Positions 1 to 7,125 of a stretch of DNA of 13,872 bases are shown here, piece after piece. The notes beneath the pieces are model-generated. The model did no database searches, was not told the origin of the DNA, and saw only the letters and a program-made list of their open reading frames with translations. Both the position numbers and the translations under genes were made by a program. Origin of the DNA: DASUAO01 sp046484625 (GTDB lineage: Bacteria; Actinomycetota; Acidimicrobiia; IMCC26256; PALSA-555). The stretch is taken from positions 1 through 13,872 of the forward strand of contig JAWOIO010000004.1 of assembly GCA_046484625.1 (NCBI GenBank), given 5' to 3'. The stretch's first letter is position 1; each line of letters opens with the position of its first letter.

Positions 1-105
1 GTCGAGGTGACGCTCGGCACGGTGTTGAAGTACCGCGAGGACCAGGAGCGGGTGCTCGAGCACGGACTCGACACGCTCCTCACCGCCGTGGGAGCGCGCG
101 CGTGA
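1..105 (+). CDS. C-terminus of a MoxR/CoxD-like AAA+ ATPase (5' end outside window)
   Basis: The window opens in frame 1 inside a gene; 34 residues are visible before TGA at 103-105. The tail contains LKYREDQERVLEHGLD, which resembles the C-terminal helix of MoxR-type AAA+ ATPases of the CoxD group. In CO-dehydrogenase operons CoxD works with the VWA protein CoxE in maturing the Mo/Cu active site, and the next gene here is a CoxE-like VWA protein. The stop overlaps the next start by 4 nt (GTGA), so translation is probably coupled. No Walker motifs lie in the window, so the family call rests on a short tail plus context. Confidence 0.6.
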   Translation, partial: VEVTLGTVLKYREDQERVLEHGLDTLLTAVGARA

Positions 106-1307
106 GCAACATGAGCCCGACCGCGATCGCACCGGCCGACGCCGAACGGGCCGCGGTGGCCTTCGCCCGCATCCTGCGGGGCGCCGGGCTCGACGTGCCC
201 GTCGAGACGACGGTCACCTACGCGCGTGCACTCGCCGCCGTGGGCCTGGACCGACGCACGGAGGCGTACTGGGCGGGGCGGGCGACGCTGGTGCGCGGCC
301 CCGAGGACGTGCCCGTCTACGACCGGGCCTTCGCCACGTTCTGGGACCGCACGCCGGGCGCGTCCGACGCACCGGAGGGTGAAGCCGAGACGGTGGTGAT
401 CGGCATCGACACCGACGACCGCGACGACGGGGACGACGAGGGTCTCGACGACGAGCGGGATGCCGACCCGACGATCCGACTGCGCTTCAGCCGCGCCGAG
501 GTGCTGCGCCACCGCGACTTCGCGCGGTACTCGACCGCGGAGCATGCGGAGGCGCGACGGCTCATGGCCGACCTCCGGATGGTCGGCGCGCATCGCGCGT
601 CGCGCCGGCTCCGTCCGGCGCGACGCGACCGGGGCCGGCCGGACCTCCGGCGCACGGTCCGGCGGTCGCTGCGGGCCGGCGGCGACCCGACCCGGCGCGC
701 GACCCGGGCACCCACGACCCGCCCGCGACGCATCGTGTTGCTCTGCGACGTGAGCGGTTCGATGGAGCCGTACGCGCGGGCGCTGCTCCGCTTCCTGCAC
801 GTCGGTGTCGCAGGCCGAGGCCGAGTCGAAGCGTTCGCGCTCGGAACCCGCCTCACGCGACTCACCCGGGAGCTGTCGAGTCGGGATCCCGATGTCGCGC
901 TGGCCGCGGCCGCAGCGCGCGTCCCCGACTGGTCCGGTGGCACCCGGCTCGGTGAGGGGCTCCGTGCGTTCAACGAGCGATGGGGTGTCCGCGGCATGGC
1001 GCGGGGCTCGGTGGTCGTGATTCTCTCCGACGGATGGGATCGGGGTGACCCCGAGCTGCTGGCCGACGAGATGGCCCGGCTGGCCCGCGTCGCGCATCGC
1101 ATCGTGTGGGTGAACCCGCTGAAGGCCACCCCCGAGTACGCGCCCCTCGCCCGGGGGATGGCGGCCGCCCTGCCGTACGTCGACGACTTCGTCGAGGGTC
1201 ACTCGCTCCACGCGCTGGAAGCGCTCGTCGACGTGGTCGCCGATCCCGGCGGCCGGCGCCCGGCCCGGCGCCCGATTCGGCACGCGGCGATCGGAGGCAC
1301 GACATGA
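102..1307 (+). CDS. coxE: CoxE-like von Willebrand factor A domain protein
   Basis: A 401-residue protein (GTG start at 102; an in-frame ATG at 111 is an alternative). Residues 1-100 are a helical N-terminal region, about 100-125 is an acidic Asp/Glu-rich linker, and about 160-210 is strongly Arg-rich. The VWA domain starts near 210 with a MIDAS motif DVSGSM (216-221), followed by the SGGTRLGEGL threonine loop and the ILSDGWDRGD aspartate loop. This layout matches CoxE, the metal-ion-dependent VWA partner of the AAA+ protein CoxD in maturation of aerobic CO dehydrogenase and related molybdenum hydroxylases. It overlaps the upstream ATPase (GTGA) and the downstream XdhC-family gene (ATGA). No signal peptide is visible, so it is cytoplasmic. 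The structural genes coxL/M/S are not in the window, so the target enzyme is inferred. Confidence 0.85.
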   Translation: MSNMSPTAIAPADAERAAVAFARILRGAGLDVPVETTVTYARALAAVGLDRRTEAYWAGRATLVRGPEDVPVYDRAFATFWDRTPGASDAPEGEAETVVIGIDTDDRDDGDDEGLDDERDADPTIRLRFSRAEVLRHRDFARYSTAEHAEARRLMADLRMVGAHRASRRLRPARRDRGRPDLRRTVRRSLRAGGDPTRRATRAPTTRPRRIVLLCDVSGSMEPYARALLRFLHVGVAGRGRVEAFALGTRLTRLTRELSSRDPDVALAAAAARVPDWSGGTRLGEGLRAFNERWGVRGMARGSVVVILSDGWDRGDPELLADEMARLARVAHRIVWVNPLKATPEYAPLARGMAAALPYVDDFVEGHSLHALEALVDVVADPGGRRPARRPIRHAAIGGTT

Positions 1308-1621
1308 AGGACCTCCTCGACGATCTCGATCGCTGGCGCGCCGAAGGGCAGCGGATCGCGATCGCGCGCGTCGTGGGCCTCGACGGCTCCGGGCCGCGCG
1401 ACCCGGGGGCCGCGATGGCGGTCAGCGAGACGGGCGAGGTCATCGGATCTGTCTCGGGCGGCTGCGTCGAGGGAGCCGTCGTGACCGAGGCGCTCGCCGT
1501 GCTCTCCGGCGACCGGGAGCCCGGCGTGATCACGTTCGGCTACTCCGACGACGAGGCGTTCGCGGTCGGTCTCACCTGTGGCGGCACGATCCACGTGTTC
1601 GTCGAGCCACTCGACTGGTGA
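1304..1621 (+). CDS. Stand-alone XdhC/CoxI N-terminal domain protein
   Basis: A 105-residue protein starting at the ATG that overlaps the VWA stop (ATGA). It consists only of the XdhC_CoxI domain: an N-terminal helix, a strand at ARVVGLDGSGPRDPGA, the signature SVSGGCVEGAVV with Cys54, and GLTCGGTIHVFVE with Cys92. In XdhC proteins this domain helps insert or sulfurate the molybdenum cofactor of xanthine or CO dehydrogenases. The usual C-terminal Rossmann domain is absent here and is supplied by the next gene, which overlaps by 4 nt (GTGA), so the two probably work as a pair. The protein ends naturally just after the VEPL strand, as expected for a complete domain and not a truncation. Confidence 0.85.
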   Translation: MKDLLDDLDRWRAEGQRIAIARVVGLDGSGPRDPGAAMAVSETGEVIGSVSGGCVEGAVVTEALAVLSGDREPGVITFGYSDDEAFAVGLTCGGTIHVFVEPLDW

Positions 1622-2403
1622 GCACGCTCTACGAGGACCTGCGCGACGCCCTCCGTGCGCATCAGCCGGTGGCGCTCGCCACCGTGATCGCCGGGGCAGG
1701 AGTCGGGCACAAGCTGCTCGTCGGCCCGGGTCGTGCGAGCACCGGCACTCTCGGGGACGCCGACCTCGACCGGGTTGTGGCCCGCGACGCGCTCGGCGAG
1801 CTCGAGGCCGGCATCACGGTCACCCGCCACTACGGCGCACACGGCGAGGCACGCGAGGAGGACGTCGAGGTCTTCATCGAGTCGTTCGCCCCGCCGGCGC
1901 GGATGATCATCTTCGGCGCGGTGGACTTCACCGCGGCGCTCGTCCGGTCGGCGAAGCTGCTCGGCTACCACGTGACGGTCTGCGACGCCCGCGAGGTCTT
2001 CGCGACCCCGCAGCGGTTCCCGATGGCCGACGCGGTCGTGTGCGACTGGCCCGACCGCCATCTCGCCTCGGTGTCGACCGCGCTCGGGCCTCGGGACGCG
2101 GTCTGCGTGCTCACCCACGACGCGAAGTTCGACGTCCCGGCGATCATCGCCGCGCTCGCAACCCAGGTCGGCTACCTCGGCGCGATGGGCAGTCGCCGGA
2201 CGCACGCCAGACGGGTCGAGCGGCTCCGGGAGGCCGGCGTGACCGACGCGGAGCTCGATCGGGTCATGGCCCCGATCGGTCTCGACCTGGGCGCACGCAC
2301 CCCGGAGGAGACCGCGATCGCGATCTGCGCCGAGATCATCGCCCGGCGCACGGGGCGTGCGGCTCCGTCGCTCCGCGACGGCGACGGACCGATCCACCAG
2401 TAG
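1618..2403 (+). CDS. XdhC/CoxF-family protein with Rossmann domain
   Basis: A 261-residue protein beginning at a GTG that overlaps the previous stop. Residues 1-95 look like a second, divergent XdhC_CoxI domain (ALATVIAGAGVGHKLLV, GTLGDADLD, VFIESF) that lacks the two cysteines of the upstream protein. From about residue 98 comes the XdhC C-terminal Rossmann domain: MIIFGAVDFTAALV, then VTVCDARE, LTHDAKFDVPA, and the conserved YLGAMGSRRTHARR. The family assists molybdenum-cofactor insertion into CO/xanthine dehydrogenase-type enzymes in the cytoplasm. It is the last clearly cox-related gene of the run; the SDR gene follows after a 25-nt gap with its own ribosome binding site. CoxF or CoxI would both be acceptable names, so no symbol is given. 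Confidence 0.85.
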   Translation: MSTLYEDLRDALRAHQPVALATVIAGAGVGHKLLVGPGRASTGTLGDADLDRVVARDALGELEAGITVTRHYGAHGEAREEDVEVFIESFAPPARMIIFGAVDFTAALVRSAKLLGYHVTVCDAREVFATPQRFPMADAVVCDWPDRHLASVSTALGPRDAVCVLTHDAKFDVPAIIAALATQVGYLGAMGSRRTHARRVERLREAGVTDAELDRVMAPIGLDLGARTPEETAIAICAEIIARRTGRAAPSLRDGDGPIHQ

Positions 2404-2428
2404 GGCACGAGTCAGCAGGGAGGGACGG

Positions 2429-3166
2429 ATGGATCTCGGGATCGCGGGTCGTCGAGCAGCGGTCGCCGCGGCGTCGCGCGGCCTGGGGTTCGCGGTCGCG
2501 CGGGCATTGGCCGAGGAAGGCGTGGAGGTCGCGATCTGCGGTCGCGACGAGTCGACCCTGACGCGCACTGCCGACTCGATCGGCGCGACCGCGATCGTCG
2601 CCGATGTGTCCACGTCGGAGGGCGCGGCCGGCTTCGTGCGCGAGGCGCGTTCGGCACTGGGAGGTCTCGACATCCTCGTCGCGAATGCCGGCGGACCGCC
2701 GCCGGGGCGCTTCGCCGACGTGTCGGATCCCCACGAGTACGCGCGCGCCTTCGAGCTGAACTGCCTGTCGACGATCGCGATGTGCGCCGAGGCGGTCCCG
2801 ACGATGCAGGCCCAGCAGTGGGGAAGAGTCCTCGCGATCACGTCGATCGCGGTGCGTCAGCCGATCCCACACCTGATCCTGTCGAACACGGCGCGCGCCG
2901 GAGTGACGGGCTTCCTGAAGACCCTCGCCGGTGAGGTCGCGCCCGACGGGGTCACGGTGAACTCCCTGCAGCCGGGGTTGCACGACACCGAGCGCCTCCG
3001 TGAGCTCGGTACCACGGATGCAACCACGAGCACGATCCCGGTCGGACACCCGGGCGACCCGGACGGGTTCGGTCGGATCGCGGCCTTCCTCTGCTCGGAC
3101 GCAGCCGGGTTCCTCACCGGGGCCGCCATCCCGATCGATGGGGGCGCCTCGGGAGGCCTGCAATGA
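2429..3166 (+). CDS. Atypical short-chain dehydrogenase/reductase (BKR-like subgroup)
   Basis: A 245-residue single-domain SDR. The start is the ATG at 2429, chosen because a strong AGGGAGGGA lies at 2417-2425. The fold markers are present (Rossmann start, NAG at 86-88, C-terminal ITGAAIPIDGG-type strand), but the hallmark residues are altered. The TGxxxGxG nucleotide loop reads AAASRGLG (13-20). The Ser-Tyr-Lys centre reads S139, then SNTAR at 152-156, so the Tyr position is Ser and the Lys position is Arg. This agrees with the BKR_like_SDR_like subgroup known to lack perfect NAD-binding and catalytic motifs. Its substrate is unknown and a non-redox role is possible. It overlaps the Dabb gene by 4 nt (ATGA). 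Confidence 0.85.
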   Translation: MDLGIAGRRAAVAAASRGLGFAVARALAEEGVEVAICGRDESTLTRTADSIGATAIVADVSTSEGAAGFVREARSALGGLDILVANAGGPPPGRFADVSDPHEYARAFELNCLSTIAMCAEAVPTMQAQQWGRVLAITSIAVRQPIPHLILSNTARAGVTGFLKTLAGEVAPDGVTVNSLQPGLHDTERLRELGTTDATTSTIPVGHPGDPDGFGRIAAFLCSDAAGFLTGAAIPIDGGASGGLQ

Positions 3167-3459
3167 CCGTTCGCCACGTCGTGTGCTTCACCTGGGCCGA
3201 CGATGCGTCACCCGAGGCGATCACCGCCACCGAGTCGGCGCTCCGGGCGTTGCCGGGCCTGATCCCCGAGGTCCGCGCGTTCTCCCTCGGCCCGGACCTC
3301 GGGCTCGCCCCGGGCACCTCGGACCTCGCTCTCGTTGCCGACTTCGACGACGCGGAGGCGTGGCAGCGCTACCAGGACCATCCGGAGCACCAGCGGGTCG
3401 TCGTGGATCACGTCCGCCCCATCCTCGCGACCCGCGCTGCCGTCCAGTTCGTGGTCTGA
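3163..3459 (+). CDS. Dabb (stress-responsive A/B barrel) domain protein
   Basis: A 98-residue protein starting at an ATG overlapping the SDR stop. It begins TVRHVVCFTWADDAS and contains DFDDAEAWQRYQDHPEHQRVV, the helix-strand signature of the Dabb dimeric alpha/beta-barrel family; the length is that of one Dabb domain. Members are cytoplasmic dimers with a central cavity and mostly unknown ligands. Overlap with the SDR suggests co-translation and perhaps a shared small-molecule substrate, but nothing in the sequence names it. A GC-rich imperfect hairpin (3463-3492) follows and might reduce read-through into the next unit. Confidence 0.85.
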   Translation: MTVRHVVCFTWADDASPEAITATESALRALPGLIPEVRAFSLGPDLGLAPGTSDLALVADFDDAEAWQRYQDHPEHQRVVVDHVRPILATRAAVQFVV

Positions 3460-3501
3460 CCATCTCGCCCGGCTTCTCGGTGGGCGGGGAGAGGCGTGCC
3501 C

Positions 3502-3507
3502 TACGCT
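3502..3507 (+). promoter_or_regulatory. -10 box for a leaderless pgsA-type transcript
   Basis: TACGCT lies 6 nt before the ATG at 3514, a spacing that would place the transcription start at or next to the start codon. No Shine-Dalgarno sequence precedes the ATG and no good -35 is seen at 17 nt, so this is inferred from the -10 box and spacing alone. Confidence 0.45.
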
Positions 3508-3513
3508 GCGGGC

Positions 3514-4125
3514 ATGGGCCGCCGCGTGCTGACCGTCCCGAACGCGCTGAGCGTCATGCGGTTGCTGTGCGTCCCGGTCTTCGTGTGGCTCCTGTTCGCG
3601 ACCGACGAACGGACCGTCACCTATCTCTTCCTCGGCTTCCTCGGTGGCACCGACTGGGTCGACGGCTGGATCGCGCGCCGGTTCCATCAGGAGAGCGAGC
3701 TCGGCAAGATCCTCGACCCGGTCGCCGACCGGGTCCTCCTCCTCACCGCCACGATCTGTCTGATGATCGAAGGCGTCCTCCCCACCTGGGTCGGGGTCGC
3801 GATCCTCGTGCGTGAGGGGCTCGTCAGCGCGGCGACGCTCGGACTCGCGCTCGCCGGCGCGCGGCGCATCGACGTCACGTTCATCGGGAAGTGCGGGGCC
3901 TTCGCGCTCATGATGGCCCTCCCGGGGTTCCTCCTGGTCGACACTCTGCAGCCGGGCAGCCTGCATGACGCATTCTCGATCGCCACCTGGGTGCTCACCA
4001 TCGGGGGTCTCGTGCTCAGCTACCTCGCGGCGGCCGGATACGTGCGCCCGGGGCTCGAGGCGCTGCGGGCCGGGCGCGCCGACCGCCGGGCCGCCGACGC
4101 CGCACCGACGGGAGCAACGCCATGA
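3514..4125 (+). CDS. pgsA: CDP-alcohol phosphatidyltransferase (PgsA-type)
   Basis: A 203-residue integral membrane protein with several hydrophobic helices. The full CDP-alcohol phosphotransferase signature DG-x2-AR-x8-G-x3-D-x3-D is present: D50 G51, A54 R55, G64, D68 and D72, preceded by D47. The aspartates bind the metal and the CDP moiety. The length and the start VPNALSVMRLLCVPVF resemble CDP-diacylglycerol:glycerol-3-phosphate 3-phosphatidyltransferase, which makes phosphatidylglycerol phosphate. Specificity for glycerol-3-phosphate over inositol phosphate or another alcohol cannot be read from sequence. I chose the ATG at 3514 over the upstream in-frame GTG at 3496 because 3496 would overlap the -10 box and adds a non-homologous tail. 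A pgsA-type gene also lies upstream of gcvH in mycobacteria (Rv1822, from memory). The stop overlaps the next ATG by 4 nt. Confidence 0.85.
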   Translation: MGRRVLTVPNALSVMRLLCVPVFVWLLFATDERTVTYLFLGFLGGTDWVDGWIARRFHQESELGKILDPVADRVLLLTATICLMIEGVLPTWVGVAILVREGLVSAATLGLALAGARRIDVTFIGKCGAFALMMALPGFLLVDTLQPGSLHDAFSIATWVLTIGGLVLSYLAAAGYVRPGLEALRAGRADRRAADAAPTGATP

Positions 4126-6605
4126 AGGCCGTGATCCTGGCCGGAGGCGAGGGGACGCGGCTCCGCCCGCTCACCAGCAACCAGCCCAAGCCCATGATCC
4201 CGATCGTCAACCGGCCGATGATGGAGCACATCGTCGAGCTGCTCGCCCGGCACGGGTTCGACGACATCGTCGTGACCGTCGCGTACCTCGCGAACCAGAT
4301 CCGCGACTACTTCGGCGACGGGAGCGACTTCGGCGTCCGCATGCGCTACGCAACGGAGGAATCGCCCCTCGGCACTGCCGGTTCGGTCCGCAACGCCGCC
4401 GAGGAGCTCGATGACACCTTCCTCGTGATCTCCGGCGACGTCCTCACCGACCTCGACCTGACGGCGTTCGTCGACGCCCACCGCACGCACGACGCGTTCG
4501 CGTCGATCGCGCTCAAGCGGGTCGAGAACCCCCTCGAGTTCGGGATCGTCATCACGCGCCCGGACGGCGCGATCGAGCGCTTCCTCGAGAAGCCGACCTG
4601 GGGCGAGGTGTTCTCCGACACGATCAACACCGGGATCTACGTCTGCGAGCCCGAAGTCTTCGACCTGATCCCCGAGGGGGAGGTCATCGACTTCTCGGGG
4701 GACGTCTTTCCCGCCGCCCTCTCACAGGGGCGCACCCTGCACGGGCACGTCGCCGAGGGCTACTGGGAGGACGTGGGGACGACCGAGGCATACCTCCACG
4801 CCCACGCCGACGTGCTCGACGGCAAGGTCGAGCTCGGCATCGAGGGATTCCGGTTGGGGGACGGCATCTGGATCGGCGAGAACGCCGAGGTCGACCCGGC
4901 CGCGCGCGTCGAGGGACCGATCGTCGTCGGCGCGAACTGTCGAATCGAGGCGGGGGCCCGCATCGGCGCCTACACCGTGCTGGGAAGCGACGTCGTGGTC
5001 AGACCCGATGCCGTCGTGGAACGCAGCATCTGTCACGACCACGTGTACATCGGTCGATCGGTGCGGATGCGTGGGGCCACCGTCGGCCGATCCACCGACA
5101 TCCGGACGTTTGCCCTCCTCGAGGAGGGCGTCGTGCTCGGCGACGAGTGCTTCATCGGCGAGCACGCGGTGGTGAACACGGGCGTGAAGGTCTATCCGTT
5201 CAAGACCGTCGATGACGACGCGGTGGTGACGTCCTCGATCGTCTGGGAGACCAAGGGCGCGCGCACGCTGTTCGGCCGCCGCGGGATCCACGGCTTGGCC
5301 AACGTCGACGTGACGCCCGAAGTGGCGGTACGCGTCGCAATGGCCTATGCAACGACGTTGAAGCGGGGCTCGCTCGTCACGACGAGCCGTGACACGAGCC
5401 GGGTCGCGCGGGCGCTGAAGCGCGCGGTGATCGGGGGTCTCAACCTCGCGGGGGTGAGCGTGGAGGACGTGGAGCTCGCGACCGTCCCGCTCACCCGGTT
5501 CCAGGTCCGCAACGGCGAGGCTCGAGGCGGGGTGACCGTCAGGCTCGCACCGAACGATCCCGACAGCGTGGAGATCCGGTTCTTCGACGCCGACGGCCGG
5601 GACATCGACGAGGGGACCCAGCGCAAGATCGAGCGTCTGCTGGCCCGCGAAGAGTACCGACGCGCGTTCGCCGGCGAGATCGGCGACATCGTGTTCCCGC
5701 CCCGCACCATCGCCTTCTACACGGCGGCGCTGGAGCAGTCGGTCGATGCCGAGCGCATGCGTCAGCACCCGAGCAAGGTCGTCCTCGACTACTCGTCGGG
5801 TGCCGCGTCGATCGCGATGCCCTCGGTGCTCTCGAAGCTCGGGGCCGAGGTGCTCGCGCTCAACCCCTACGCGAGCACGCTCGTCGGTGCGATCGACACC
5901 GAGGACCAGCAGGACCGGATCGCGCGCATCGTCGGGGCATCGGCGAGCGACCTCGGGTGTGTGATCAACCCGGGTGGTGAGACCGTCACCCTCGTCGACG
6001 ACCTGGGTCACGTCCTGACCCCCACGGAGATGCTGCTCGCGCTCGTGATCCTGGTCGCGGACACGAACGAAGGCGCGCGCATCGCCGTCCCGGTGAACGT
6101 CTCGCAGTCGGCGGAGCAGCTCGCGACCGATCGGGGCGCCACGATCGTCTGGACCAAGGTCGCCGACCGAGCGCTCATGGAGGCGGCATCGCAGCCCGGG
6201 ATCAGCTTCGCGGGCTCCATCGACGGCGGCGCGATCTGGCCCGACTTCCTCCCCGCGTACGACGCCACCGCCACGCTCGCGCACGTCCTGGACCTCCTCG
6301 CGGCCACCGGCCGGAAGCTCTCGTCGGTCGTCGCCCAGCTCCCGACCGTGCACCTGGCCCACGACGAGGTGCCCACGCCGTGGGAGCGCAAGGGGGCGGT
6401 CATGCGCGAGCTCGTGGAGCGCCAGAGCGGACGGCCGATGGTGCTGGTCGACGGGGTGAAGGTGATCCGCGACGACGGCTGGGTGCTCGTCCTGCCCGAT
6501 CCCGAGCGAGCGTTCACCCACGTCTGGGCGGAGGCCGGCGATGCCGCCGCCGCCGCGGCGCTCGTCGACGAGTACGCCACCGCCATCCGTGACGCCGAGG
6601 GTTGA
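4122..6605 (+). CDS. Mannose-1-phosphate guanylyltransferase-like protein fused to a degenerate phosphomutase domain
   Basis: An 827-residue cytoplasmic fusion. Residues 1-235 are a sugar-phosphate nucleotidyltransferase: GGEGTRLRPLT (8-18), K23, SGD with metal-binding D106, and FLEKP (154-158). About 245-375 are left-handed beta-helix hexapeptide repeats. About 385-827 align with phosphoglucomutase/phosphomannomutase, but the phosphoserine loop (normally TASHNP) reads APNDP at 476-480, the Mg loop (normally DGDGDR) reads NPGGET at 616-621, and the sugar loop (normally ESGH) reads GSIDGG at 698-703. Mutase activity is therefore unlikely. Database names for this family often claim both activities. 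GDP-mannose synthesis is likely but the nucleotide and sugar are not certain; glucose-1-phosphate thymidylyl- or uridylyltransferase is the alternative. GGGAG lies 8 nt before the ATG, which overlaps the pgsA stop. Confidence 0.82.
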   Translation: MKAVILAGGEGTRLRPLTSNQPKPMIPIVNRPMMEHIVELLARHGFDDIVVTVAYLANQIRDYFGDGSDFGVRMRYATEESPLGTAGSVRNAAEELDDTFLVISGDVLTDLDLTAFVDAHRTHDAFASIALKRVENPLEFGIVITRPDGAIERFLEKPTWGEVFSDTINTGIYVCEPEVFDLIPEGEVIDFSGDVFPAALSQGRTLHGHVAEGYWEDVGTTEAYLHAHADVLDGKVELGIEGFRLGDGIWIGENAEVDPAARVEGPIVVGANCRIEAGARIGAYTVLGSDVVVRPDAVVERSICHDHVYIGRSVRMRGATVGRSTDIRTFALLEEGVVLGDECFIGEHAVVNTGVKVYPFKTVDDDAVVTSSIVWETKGARTLFGRRGIHGLANVDVTPEVAVRVAMAYATTLKRGSLVTTSRDTSRVARALKRAVIGGLNLAGVSVEDVELATVPLTRFQVRNGEARGGVTVRLAPNDPDSVEIRFFDADGRDIDEGTQRKIERLLAREEYRRAFAGEIGDIVFPPRTIAFYTAALEQSVDAERMRQHPSKVVLDYSSGAASIAMPSVLSKLGAEVLALNPYASTLVGAIDTEDQQDRIARIVGASASDLGCVINPGGETVTLVDDLGHVLTPTEMLLALVILVADTNEGARIAVPVNVSQSAEQLATDRGATIVWTKVADRALMEAASQPGISFAGSIDGGAIWPDFLPAYDATATLAHVLDLLAATGRKLSSVVAQLPTVHLAHDEVPTPWERKGAVMRELVERQSGRPMVLVDGVKVIRDDGWVLVLPDPERAFTHVWAEAGDAAAAAALVDEYATAIRDAEG

Positions 6606-6637
6606 GGCAGGAGCCGTGAGCGGAGGCGGACTCGGCC

Positions 6638-6643
6638 TACGAT
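6638..6643 (+). promoter_or_regulatory. Possible -10 box upstream of gcvH
   Basis: TACGAT lies in the 75-nt gap between the nucleotidyltransferase stop and gcvH. A start about 7 nt downstream would give a leader of roughly 30 nt containing the gcvH ribosome binding site AGGAG (6670-6674). The -35 region is weak. No glycine aptamer is seen in this leader. Confidence 0.4.
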
Positions 6644-6680
6644 CCGGCTCGGGCGTCCGGTCGATCGCGAGGAGCAGCAG

Positions 6681-7064
6681 GTGAACTACCCCGAAGGACT
6701 TCACTTCAGTGCCGAGCACGAATGGGTGGCCGTCGACGGCGACCGGGCCCGCGTCGGGATCTCCGACTTCGCCCAGGACGCGCTCGGCGACGTCGTGTAC
6801 GTCGAAGTCCCGAAGGTGGGCGCCACGGTCGTCGCCCACGCGACCTGCGCCGAGGTGGAGTCGACCAAGTCGGTCTCCGATGTGTACGCACCCGTCTCCG
6901 GCGAGGTCGTCGAGGTCAACGAGGCGCTCGCGACCACCCCCGAGCTGCTCAACCAGGACCCCTACGGTGACGGATGGATCTTCGTCGTCGCGATGAGCGA
7001 CCCGACCGAAGTCGACACGCTCATGGACGCTTCCGCGTACCAGCAGCTGGTCGAGACCCAGTGA
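6681..7064 (+). CDS. gcvH: Glycine cleavage system H protein
   Basis: A 127-residue lipoyl-carrier protein, the usual H-protein length. It shuttles the aminomethyl group between P protein (GcvP) and T protein (GcvT) on a lipoyl-lysine arm. Diagnostic residues are HEWVAVDGD near the N-terminus, VGISDFAQDALGDVVYVEVP, and the lipoylation motif EVESTKSVSD with K63 as acceptor. The GTG start is supported by AGGAG (6670-6674) with a 6-nt spacer; the protein begins NYPEGLHFSAEHEW as expected. Its partner genes gcvT and gcvP are in this window but separated by about 3.7 kb of regulator genes, and gcvH is not preceded by the riboswitch that serves gcvP. Confidence 0.96.
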   Translation: MNYPEGLHFSAEHEWVAVDGDRARVGISDFAQDALGDVVYVEVPKVGATVVAHATCAEVESTKSVSDVYAPVSGEVVEVNEALATTPELLNQDPYGDGWIFVVAMSDPTEVDTLMDASAYQQLVETQ

Positions 7065-7090
7065 CCAGGCGACGCGGACCGCGCGGGCCG

Positions 7091-7119
7091 TTGATGGTCC
7101 CTGCACCCGTCGGTACCCT
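7091..7119 (+). promoter_or_regulatory. Sigma-70-type promoter of garA giving a leaderless mRNA
   Basis: TTGATG (7091-7096) and TACCCT (7114-7119) are separated by exactly 17 nt. The GTG start of garA follows the -10 box by only 6 nt and has no Shine-Dalgarno sequence, so transcription should start at or beside the start codon. Confidence 0.7.
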
Positions 7120-7125
7120 CGCGCA

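Noticed and set aside
3463..3492. Hairpin between the Dabb gene and pgsA as an intrinsic terminator
   Set aside because: The stem has only 8 bp with a 3-nt bulge, and there is no T-run; it is not convincing as a terminator.
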